Shown: positions 47,901 through 53,902 of the stretch, piece after piece | How the letters are laid out: every line of letters starts with the position of its first letter | How positions within the stretch are numbered: position 1 is the stretch's first letter | Assembly: GCF_000067165.1 (NCBI RefSeq) | Contig: NC_010162.1 | Coordinates: 7,633,001 to 7,697,000, forward strand | Origin: Sorangium cellulosum So ce56 | Lineage (GTDB): Bacteria; Myxococcota_A; Polyangia; Polyangiales; Polyangiaceae | Direction: 5' to 3' | Length of the DNA: 64,000 nucleotides | Notes under the pieces: generated by a model | Seen by the model: only the letters and a program-made list of their open reading frames with translations | What the model was told of the DNA's origin: nothing | The model's database searches: none | Translations under genes and position numbers: made by a program

Positions 47901-50900
47901 TGCTCACCATGTTTGGACAGCACATCGTCTTCTGGACGCGCCATTACCGAGAGACGACGCCGTACACGCGCGCCGGCTTCAGCGCCGCGGTCGAGTCCGG
48001 CAACCTGAACGACGCCTGCTACAACTGCATGTGGGCCGAGATCTTCCCGCTGCTCTCCGGGGAGCCGCTGGAGGACGTGCTCCGCGCGGTCGAAGAGCGC
48101 CTCGGCTTCGTGCGCAGGGCCGGCTACGCGTTACCGCACCGCGTCCTCTTCAGCATCTACGCCATGATCCAGGCGCTGCGCGGGAGGCCGGCGCGCCTCT
48201 CGGCGGTGGACGGCTCGGAGCTGGATCTGCTGGCCTTCGAGGCGTCGCTCGAGGAAGAGAATCCTCCGCTCGTCCGCGCCATCCATTACAACTTGAAGGC
48301 GCAGGCGCGCTTCCTGATCGGCCCTCCCGGAGCTGCGTTCGCCGCGGTGACCCGCGGGCGCGCCGAGCACCCGTACAGGGTCGAGTCGAACGTCATCATC
48401 GCCGAGAGCTTTTATTACCTCGCGCTCTCGCTCGCGGCCCTCTCCAGCGAGGCGCATGAGGCGCGGCCCGCCCCGCGGGGGGACCTCCCCGAGGAGCTGC
48501 TCGAGTGCGAGCGGCAGCTCGGCGCGTGGGCCAGGAGCTGCCCCGAGAACTTCCTCCACAAGCACGCCCTGGTCCGCGCCGAGATCGCCCGGCTCCGCGG
48601 GCAGGAACCGCAGGCGATGCGGCTCTACGAGCAAGCCATCTCCTCGGCGCTGGAGAACGGCTTCGTCCAGCACGAGGCCATCGCCTGCGAGCTCGCCGCG
48701 GGGTTCTACCGCGCGTGCGGCCTCTCCACGGCCGCCGACGCCTACCTGCAAGAGGCCCGCGCCGGCTATTTTCGCTGGGGCGCCCACGCCAAGGTGGAGC
48801 AGCTCGACCAGCGCTACCCCTACCTCGCCCCGCGCAGGCCGATCGCGCCCACCGTCACCTTCGCCGTGCGGGCCGAGCAGTTCGATGTCCCCTCGGTCGT
48901 CACCGCCTGTCAGAGCATCTCCGGCGAGCTCAAGCTCCCGCGCCTGCTGGAGATGCTGCTGCGCATCGTGGTCGAGCACGCGGGCGCCGGAGAGGGGGTC
49001 GTGCTCCTGGTCCGGGAGGATCGCCTGTCGATCGCGGCGGCGATCTCGACGTCGCGCTCGACGTCCGGCGGCGCGGCGCGGCTGCTCGACGCGGGCGAAG
49101 CGGCGGCGACCGCGCTGCCGCAGTCGGTCCTCAACTACGTTCGCCGGAGCCACGAGCGCGTGCTGCTCGACGACGCCGCCGGGCGGCACCCGTTCTCGGA
49201 GGACGGCTATTTCAAGCAGCGGGGGGCGGGATCGGCGCTGTGCCTCCCGATCGTGCGGCAGGCGCGGCTGCTCGGCCTGCTCTACCTGGAGAACAGGCTC
49301 ATCACCGGGGCGTTCACGCCCGGGCGGCTCACCGTGCTCGAGCTGCTCGCCTCGCAATCGGCCATCTCGCTCGAGAACGCCCTCCTCTATACCGATATCG
49401 AGCAGGAGAACGCCGAGCGGCGCCGGGCGGAGCGGGAGCTCCAGGCCAACCAGAAGACGCTCCAGGCAATCGTCGACAACTCCGCTGCATCCATCTACCT
49501 CAAGGATCGCGACGGCCGGTATCTGCTCGCCAACTGCCACGCGGACAGCGCCGTCGGGCTGTCGCGCCATCGGCTCGTCGGAAAGACCGACGCCGAGGTC
49601 TTTCCTGCTTCGACCGCCGAGCTGCTCCGTGACAACGACAGGAGGGTGCTCGACGCGGGCGAGCCGCTGCAGTGCGAGGAGGAGATCTTGCTGGACGACG
49701 GGCCGCACACCTTCCTGTCGGTCAAGTTCCCGCTCGGCGAGCGGGTCATGCCCGGCGTGCTCTGCGGCATCTCCACCGACATCACCCAGCGCAGGCGGGC
49801 CGAGCTGGCCGAGCGCTTCCTCGCCGAGGCGAGCCGCAAGCTCATGGCCCTCGGCTACGGCGCCACCCTCGACAGCGTCGCGCAGCTCGCCGTGCCCGAG
49901 CTGGCCGATCAGTGCGTCATCGACGTGGACCTCGCTCGCGGCGCCCCGGGACACACGATCGCCAAGGGCGTGCCTGCCGAGCTCGCGCGGGCGGTGCTCG
50001 ACGCGCTGCAGCCGCTCTCGGCGGCGTCGCTGCAACGCCCCGAGGTGGGCGACGTCCGCGCCGCGCCCCTCCTCGAGCCGCTCGGCGTTCACTCCTTCCT
50101 CCGGGCTCCGCTCCTCGCGCGGGACCGGTGCTTCGGCGTCATGACCCTGCTGGCGACCGCTCCCCGGCGCCGCTACGGCCCCGCCGACCTGTGGCTGGCC
50201 CAGGAGCTGGCGAGCCGCGCCGCGCTCGCCCTCGACAACAGCCGCCTGTTCGCCGAGGCCCAGGTGGCGATCGAGCGCCGGAACGAGTTCCTCCTCGTCG
50301 CCTCGCACGAGCTCAAGACCCCGCTCACCTCGCTCAAGATGCAGGCTCACCTGCTCGCCCGGCTCCTGCCCCGCTTCCAGCGCGCCGAGGTCGCTCCGGA
50401 GCGCATCGACGCCGCGATCCAGGTCCTGAACCGCCAGATCGCGCGCCTCGCCCATCTGATCAACGAGCTGCTCGACGTCACCCGCCTCAACGCCGGCCGG
50501 CTCACCCTCGCGCGCGCCCCCCTCGACCTGGCAGCCCTGGCGCGCGAGGTCGTCGAGCGGATGCACCAGCAGCTCGACGACGCCTGCTGCCGCACCCAGA
50601 TCGAGCTGGAAGCGCCCGTGATCGGGGACTGGGACGCTTCTCGGATGGAGCAGGTCCTCATCAACCTGCTGTCCAACGCGATCAAGTACGGCGCGGGGGC
50701 CCCCATTCACGTCGTCGTGCGCGGCGGCGGCGATCGCGCGCTGCTCGTCGTCCGCGATCACGGCATCGGCATCACGGAGACCGACCAGGCCAGGATCTTC
50801 GAGCGCTTCGAGCGCGCCGTCTCCGCCCGCAGCTTCGGCGGCCTCGGCCTCGGCCTCTACATCGTCCGGTGGATCGTCACCTCCCACGGCGGCACCATCC

Positions 50901-51025
50901 GCGTCGAGAGCGAGCCGGGCGCCGGCGCCGCGTTCATCGTCGAGCTCCCCTTGCGCCCGGCCGAGGCGGAGACGGCGGCCGAGGGCGCAGGCCAAGGAGA
51001 AGGCGCCCTGCTCCCATCGGCCTAG
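44969..51025 (+). CDS. HstK-like Ser/Thr kinase-AAA-GAF-PAS-histidine kinase, detached copy 5
   Basis: 2018 residues from ATG 44969 (MPESPRYLVVGVL; the frame is open 63 nt further upstream but the other copies start here). It is the most divergent copy in the N-terminal kinase (RAEDGRPVVLKVLRR, HRHRIIHKDIKPQNLLCNP, RMNRWIDERTD), yet keeps Lys, Asp and DLG. It shares the MRPMRPMS duplication and parts of the AAA and TPR-like regions with copy 3, and the HisKA block (50339-50520) with copy 4, so it has exchanged sequence with the array despite the distance. Phospho-acceptor His1780. In the HATPase the sequence after the ATP lid is ARSFGGLGLG, whereas the other copies have VRNFGGLGLG. The GAF has a seven-residue Ser/Thr insertion near residue 1356. 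Confidence 0.9.
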   Translation: MPESPRYLVVGVLHQGAETILYRARRAEDGRPVVLKVLRRDHASPRALGRLRHEHELARALDTTAVVKARAIEVFGDQVALVLEDFGGRSLDRLLDGDGPMRPMRPMSIERFVPLALRLTDALAELHRHRIIHKDIKPQNLLCNPDTGEVKITDLGIACLLPRESQDLARDRLIEGTLAYMAPEQTGRMNRWIDERTDLYSLGVTFYQMLTGALPFQASDPVEWVHCHIAQAPRPPHALVPSIPPLLSAVVLKLLSKAAEERYQSALGLRHDLDRCSSQLRATGAIEPFPLGERDLSDRFRVPQRLCGREREIEALLAAFERVVSNGRPELALVSGYSGIGKSSLVAELHRPVVRERGFFVSGKFEQLKRDVPYHAFLQAFRALLQEILCASEEQLERWRLRLREALGQEGGLLADVLPELALLLGPQPPVPELPPAEAQGRLHAALQRFVAACARNEHPVALFLDDLQWADAASLLLLEQLATYTGSEHLLLIGAYRDNEVGPAHPLRLTLAEVQKRGAAVSELVLAPLSAAHVGALVAEAVHARTEEVEPLSRLVHEKTGGNPFFVLQFLFELHQEGLITFDAEQRAWRWDIAAIHDKGFTDNVVELMVGKLKRLSLPARDALKLAACLGSSLDLDPLAIVARRSAEALRGALEEAVREGLLLRRGSGYRFLHDRVQQAAYSLIPAEQLAEVHLRIGQLLVKAQRPGERDESLFDVVGHLNRGAALLRSQVERDDLAALNLRAGRKAKAAAAFQSAAALLAAGLSLLAPDRWEARHELTYELTFERAHVAYITGGFDEAERLLEELMERARTRIETAAAVELAVALNVTRGRHARAVEIGLGWLRACDIALPLCPSDARVDEETEHVWRDLGDRAIADLVHLPRMTHPEIESAMGVLNGVSLPAFFMDANLHYLIVLRMVQLSLRHGNADSSSNAYTFFARVIGPRYGRYREGYLFGKLGHDLAQRSGLLTTKSVVLTMFGQHIVFWTRHYRETTPYTRAGFSAAVESGNLNDACYNCMWAEIFPLLSGEPLEDVLRAVEERLGFVRRAGYALPHRVLFSIYAMIQALRGRPARLSAVDGSELDLLAFEASLEEENPPLVRAIHYNLKAQARFLIGPPGAAFAAVTRGRAEHPYRVESNVIIAESFYYLALSLAALSSEAHEARPAPRGDLPEELLECERQLGAWARSCPENFLHKHALVRAEIARLRGQEPQAMRLYEQAISSALENGFVQHEAIACELAAGFYRACGLSTAADAYLQEARAGYFRWGAHAKVEQLDQRYPYLAPRRPIAPTVTFAVRAEQFDVPSVVTACQSISGELKLPRLLEMLLRIVVEHAGAGEGVVLLVREDRLSIAAAISTSRSTSGGAARLLDAGEAAATALPQSVLNYVRRSHERVLLDDAAGRHPFSEDGYFKQRGAGSALCLPIVRQARLLGLLYLENRLITGAFTPGRLTVLELLASQSAISLENALLYTDIEQENAERRRAERELQANQKTLQAIVDNSAASIYLKDRDGRYLLANCHADSAVGLSRHRLVGKTDAEVFPASTAELLRDNDRRVLDAGEPLQCEEEILLDDGPHTFLSVKFPLGERVMPGVLCGISTDITQRRRAELAERFLAEASRKLMALGYGATLDSVAQLAVPELADQCVIDVDLARGAPGHTIAKGVPAELARAVLDALQPLSAASLQRPEVGDVRAAPLLEPLGVHSFLRAPLLARDRCFGVMTLLATAPRRRYGPADLWLAQELASRAALALDNSRLFAEAQVAIERRNEFLLVASHELKTPLTSLKMQAHLLARLLPRFQRAEVAPERIDAAIQVLNRQIARLAHLINELLDVTRLNAGRLTLARAPLDLAALAREVVERMHQQLDDACCRTQIELEAPVIGDWDASRMEQVLINLLSNAIKYGAGAPIHVVVRGGGDRALLVVRDHGIGITETDQARIFERFERAVSARSFGGLGLGLYIVRWIVTSHGGTIRVESEPGAGAAFIVELPLRPAEAETAAEGAGQGEGALLPSA

Positions 51026-51132
51026 GCGCTCACGCGCTCACGACAGCGCTCCCCGGGCCCATTGCCGGCTCACGCGACGGCGCTGACAGGCGCTTTGCTC
51101 CTCTGATAGGGTGGTCCTCCTAGGAGACCGCC

Positions 51133-51867
51133 ATGCCTCGCTTGAACCAGATCATCGCCATCGAGAAGGGCGTCAAGGCCCGCTCCCACCAGCGCCTCAC
51201 CGAGGCGCACCACGCGCTGCAGAAGCCGGCGTTGCTCTCCGGGATCTCGCGCACCTACCGGTCGAAGGACGAGGAGGGCGAGCAGCTCCCGCCCGAGGCG
51301 ACGAGGGTGCAGGCGAAGGCCGAGGACATCATCCGGAGCACCGCCGACATCCTGGGCGAGCTCTTCGACGTCACGGCCACCAAGGACTATGCGAACTGCA
51401 AGGCCCGCGCGGACGTGGTCGTCGACGGCAAGGTGCTCCTCGCGGGGGCGCCCGTGACTTACCTGCTCTTCCTGGAGAAGCAGCTCGTCGACATGAACAC
51501 CTTCATCAAGAAGCTGCCGGTGCTCGACGCGTCGGAGAGCTGGACGTTCGATCCCTCCGCGGACTCCTGGGCGACGGAGCCGGTGCAGACGGCGCGGACC
51601 AAGAAGATCCCGCGCAACCACGTCAAGGCCGAGGCGACGGAGAAACACCCGGCGCAGGTGGAGGTCTATCACGAGGACGTGGTCGTCGGTTACTGGAAGA
51701 CGGTCAAGTTCTCGGGCGCGCTGCCAGCGCGGCGCATCAACGAGCTGCTCGATCGCGTGGAGAAGCTGCAAAAGGCGGTCAAGTTCGCCCGCGAGGAGGC
51801 GAACAACCAGACGGTCGAGGAGCAGAAGGTCGGCGCAGCCGTCCTCGGGTTCCTCTTTGGCGCGTGA
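51133..51867 (+). CDS. Conserved protein of unknown function
   Basis: 244 residues from ATG 51133, with TAGGAGA upstream. Sequence features: an N-terminal helical part (LNQIIAIEKGVKARSHQRLTEAHH), a central acidic part (GISRTYRSKDEEGEQLPPEATRVQ; ITATKDYANCKARADVVVDG type strands), KIPRNHVKAEATEKHPAQVEVYHED, and a C-terminal coiled coil (RRINELLDRVEKLQKAVKFAREEAN). No signal peptide, no membrane segment. From memory, close homologues are common in actinobacteria, which would fit lateral transfer; I could not check. The function is not known to me. The tRNA-like region starts about 120 nt downstream. Confidence 0.75.
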   Translation: MPRLNQIIAIEKGVKARSHQRLTEAHHALQKPALLSGISRTYRSKDEEGEQLPPEATRVQAKAEDIIRSTADILGELFDVTATKDYANCKARADVVVDGKVLLAGAPVTYLLFLEKQLVDMNTFIKKLPVLDASESWTFDPSADSWATEPVQTARTKKIPRNHVKAEATEKHPAQVEVYHEDVVVGYWKTVKFSGALPARRINELLDRVEKLQKAVKFAREEANNQTVEEQKVGAAVLGFLFGA

Positions 51868-51988
51868 CGCGTACCTGACGCGTACCTGACGCGCGCCCCC
51901 TGCCCCGGCCGCGCTTGCGCCGCGGCCGCCGGAGCGATATCGTGGCCGCGGAGTGCAAGTTGAAGCTCAAGCTCAGCTTGATGGGCTC

Positions 51989-52073
51989 GGCGCCCAAGCG
52001 CAGGTTCGAATCCTGCCCCCGCCACCTCATTTTCCCTCGCGGCGGGGTAGCCCAGCTTGGAAGAGGCAGCGCC
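51989..52073 (+). tRNA. Candidate circularly permuted tRNA A
   Basis: The halves are in reversed order. 3' half: anticodon-stem strand GGCGC (51989-51993), variable CCAAGC, T-arm GCAGG-TTCGAAT-CCTGC (52000-52016), acceptor CCCCGCC (52017-52023), A73 at 52024, then CC. After 16 intervening bases, 5' half: acceptor GGCGGGG (52041-52047), TA, D-arm (52050-52067, loop with GG), A26, anticodon-stem strand GCGCC (52069-52073). Acceptor pairs 7/7 and anticodon stem 5/5. Joined through a 7-nt loop the product would be 76 nt. Flanking sequences can pair beyond the anticodon stem. No matching 5' acceptor with a D-arm lies upstream of the T-arm, and no matching 3' acceptor follows the D-arm. Weak points: no arrangement of the loop gives U33, and 5 bp (GTGGC/GCCAC) could close an alternative fold. 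Confidence 0.45.
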
Positions 52074-52156
52074 GGCCCGTTCAATGGTCTCAAGCTCTCA
52101 CTCCAGGCTCGAGCATTCGCTGCCGATCACCCAATCGAACGGGAGGAGGCTTGAAT

Positions 52157-52292
52157 CGTCGGATGCTGGTTCAATTCCAGCCTGGCCAGCCCGCGCCGCG
52201 GTGAGGCGTCGCCTCTCCTCGCGCGGCGCCGGGGCGCTCCCGCCCCGGCGCGCGGTCCATGATGGCCGGTAGTTCAATGGCAGAACACGGCG
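52157..52292 (+). tRNA. Candidate circularly permuted tRNA B
   Basis: 3' half: anticodon-stem strand CGTCG (52157-52161), variable GAT, T-arm GCTGG-TTCAATT-CCAGC (52165-52181), acceptor CTGGCCA (52182-52188), G73. After 73 intervening bases with a strong hairpin, 5' half: acceptor TGGCCGG (52263-52269), TA, D-arm GTTC-AATGGCA-GAAC (52272-52286), A26, anticodon-stem strand CGGCG (52288-52292). The acceptor pairs 7/7 with one G-U and the anticodon stem 5/5 with one G-U. Product about 70 nt plus CCA. If the loop is joined after four to six bases of the 5' half it reads GUGUAAU, with U33, A37 and anticodon GUA; other joins give other anticodons, so identity is undecided. U1-A72 and G73 recall bacterial tRNA-Gln. 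Short variable loop (3 nt) is a weakness. Confidence 0.45.
52226..52251. other. Perfect GC hairpin inside the intervening segment of tRNA B
   Basis: An 11-bp perfect stem (52226-52236 with 52241-52251) and CTCC loop. A smaller 6-bp hairpin (GAGGCG/CGCCTC) lies at 52203-52215. In the permuted model this lies in the piece removed between the two acceptor strands. Otherwise it could be a terminator for RNA starting upstream. Confidence 0.5.
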
Positions 52293-52349
52293 GTGTAAGG
52301 ACTGACCTTCGACCTTAAACGTGTGGGTGTGCGCAGATGGCGGCAAACC

Positions 52350-52382
52350 GAGGCCCGGGACTAGGCTACAGTCCCGGGTCTC
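52350..52382. terminator. Terminator-like hairpin between the tRNA-like region and the GNAT gene
   Basis: A 13-bp stem (52350-52362 with 52370-52382, one G-T pair) and 7-nt loop, followed on the plus strand by ACCTATTT. It can end rightward transcripts of the tRNA-like region and leftward transcripts of the GNAT gene, whose stop is 45 nt away. Confidence 0.6.
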
Positions 52383-52426
52383 ACCTATTTCAGGGGCCTC
52401 CGGGTCGGGGGAAGGGCGCCGGCGGC

Positions 52427-52957
52427 TCAGGTCTTCAGGAGGAGCTCGAACCCTTCGGCCGCGAGCCCCTTGAACACGGTCGGCCCCGTCCGGCGGAATC
52501 CTAGCTTCTCCAGCACCCTGACCGACGCGACGTTCTCGAGCATCGCGTGCGCGACGAGGCGTGAGAGCCGGAGCTCCTCGACCGCGTACCGGATGCACGC
52601 GGCGGCCGCCTCCGTGGCGTAGCCTCTGCCCCAGTGCTTGCGGAAGAAGCGGTACCCGAGGTCCGCGACATCGAGGTCGTCGTGCCACCTGAGGCCGCAC
52701 CAGCCTAGCTTTTCCGCCGTCTTCCGGTCCGAGACGATGAACCGGCCCATGCGGAAGTCCTCGAACTGGCGCGCGAGCCGCGCGACGACCGCGCGCGCCT
52801 CGTCCTCGCACGCGAACGCGGTATCGCCGGTGTAGCGGACCACTTCGGGATCCGAGTTCAGCTCCATCATGAACGGGACGTCCGACCGCCGGTGGGGGCG
52901 GAGGCGCAGGCGCTCCGTCAAGAGGAGGGCGTCGTCGTCGGTGTCGAGGCCGGGCAC
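52427..52957 (-). CDS. GNAT family N-acetyltransferase (RimJ/RimL type)
   Basis: 176 residues from GTG 52957; an in-frame TAA lies 9 nt upstream, so no earlier start is possible and no strong SD is seen. Motifs of the RimJ/RimL-like branch: LLLTERLRLRPHRRSD at the N-terminus, LGYRFFRKHWGRGYATEA (acetyl-CoA binding motif A, near 100-120), LVAHAMLENVASVRVLEKLGFRR (motif B, near 135-157). Uses acetyl-CoA to acetylate an amine, in this group often a protein N-terminus or small molecule. Cytosolic. Substrate not predictable. Its promoter would lie in or near the 21-bp minisatellite. Confidence 0.9.
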   Translation of the reverse strand: MPGLDTDDDALLLTERLRLRPHRRSDVPFMMELNSDPEVVRYTGDTAFACEDEARAVVARLARQFEDFRMGRFIVSDRKTAEKLGWCGLRWHDDLDVADLGYRFFRKHWGRGYATEAAAACIRYAVEELRLSRLVAHAMLENVASVRVLEKLGFRRTGPTVFKGLAAEGFELLLKT

Positions 52958-53080
52958 CCGGCGATCTTACCCTGTCCGCCGCGACGGCGCAGCGTTCGCG
53001 CGTCACGGGGCGCCGGCGCGCATCGTTCTGGCGCGCACCGGCAGGCGGCCGAGGGGCGCACGCCACACGCGTCCGGCGCT

Positions 53081-53227
53081 CCTGAGGCCATGTCGGACGC
53101 GCCTGAGGCCATGTCGGACGCTCCTGAGGCCATGTCGGACGCGCCTGAGGCCATGTCGGACGCGCCTGAGGCCATGTCGGACGCGCCTGAGGCCATGTCG
53201 GACGCGCCTGAGGCCATGTCGGGCGCT
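53081..53227. repeat. 21-bp tandem repeat (minisatellite), seven copies
   Basis: Seven head-to-tail copies of a 21-base unit (start CCTGAGGCCATGTCGGACGC), differing only at a few positions (GCGCCT against GCTCCT), with a degenerate eighth copy to about 53240. The unit length is a multiple of three and frames are open through it, one reading repeated PEAMSDA. None of these frames has a start signal or a protein-like continuation, so I treat it as noncoding. It lies upstream of the GNAT gene (leftward). Confidence 0.85.
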
Positions 53228-53240
53228 CCTGAATCGGCAC

Positions 53241-53902
53241 CGGATGTTCCAGCGAAGCCGTGCTGCGGCGGCTTGACGAGCGCACGCGTGCTCGCCGCGC
53301 CGGCCCATCGGGGGCGCGCCGAGCGCCGCCTCGCCGGGCGCCGTGTTCGCCATTTCCTGTCCCGTGCGCGGCCGTCTCCTGATTCTCGCGTTGGTGCTCC
53401 CTTCGCGCCATTGCGTGCCCCCATGCGCGAGCTGCTGTCTTTCCACGCGTTCGCCCCGCTCTGCCCTCGATGCCTGCAAATACCCCGGCTTTGCATGCGG
53501 GCGCGGCCTTCCCCCGGCGCGAGCGCGGATCAACGCCGATTGCTCGACACGGGTCGCGGCTGTCAACCCCTCCTCAGGGGCTTGGTGAACCGCCCCCATT
53601 AACTTAGGATCGCTCCAGACACAGCGGGTTGGCAACTGGAGCCTTCGAGCGCTGGCTGCACCTGGTCACGCCCGCGTCGTGGCGTGGCGTGTCGGGTGCC
53701 GCATCGACGAATCGCCCTGACTTTTCGTGCCGGCAATTGGTGGGACTCTCATCGAGAAGTCGGTGCGGGGCACGGGCGGAGATCCGTCCCGGAGTCGGCC
53801 TTCGCCCGAATCACTCGCCTGCTGGGCTCCACCTCATCTGAACGCGGCTGTCTGCGGGGTCGAGCGCATTGAAGCTCGGAATCGATAGAAAGGCGGAGTC
53901 AC
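53241..53902. other. Intergenic region before the collagen-like gene
   Basis: About 660 bases with no supported gene. Open frames here are Arg/Pro/Ser-rich shadows. It carries the promoter region for the collagen-like gene; I cannot point to a convincing -35/-10 pair. 52958-53080, next to the GNAT start, is likewise empty. Confidence 0.4.

Noticed and set aside
51942..52026. Normal-order class II (Ser/Leu-like) tRNA ending at CCCCGCCACC
   Set aside because: The hairpin TGGGC-TCGGC-GCCCA looks like a long variable arm and GTGGC pairs with GCCAC, but no proper D-arm or anticodon loop with U33 exists and the acceptor would be shifted two bases from the T-arm. It is kept as the main alternative to the permuted model.
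52093..52157. Group I intron splitting the tRNA-like genes
   Set aside because: I could not find a consistent P3-P7 core, and the spacing is too short for one.
52041..52189. Normal-order tRNA from the 52041 D-arm to the 52181 T-arm with a long insertion
   Set aside because: The acceptor strands GGCGGGG and CTGGCCA pair at only 2 of 7 positions, whereas each pairs fully with the half on its other side.
53081..53240. CRISPR array
   Set aside because: Units of 21 bp are directly adjacent without unique spacers, and no cas genes are present.
52892..53602. Protein with PEAMSDA repeats reading through the minisatellite
   Set aside because: No SD, start placed antisense within the GNAT gene, and the sequence after the repeats is not protein-like.
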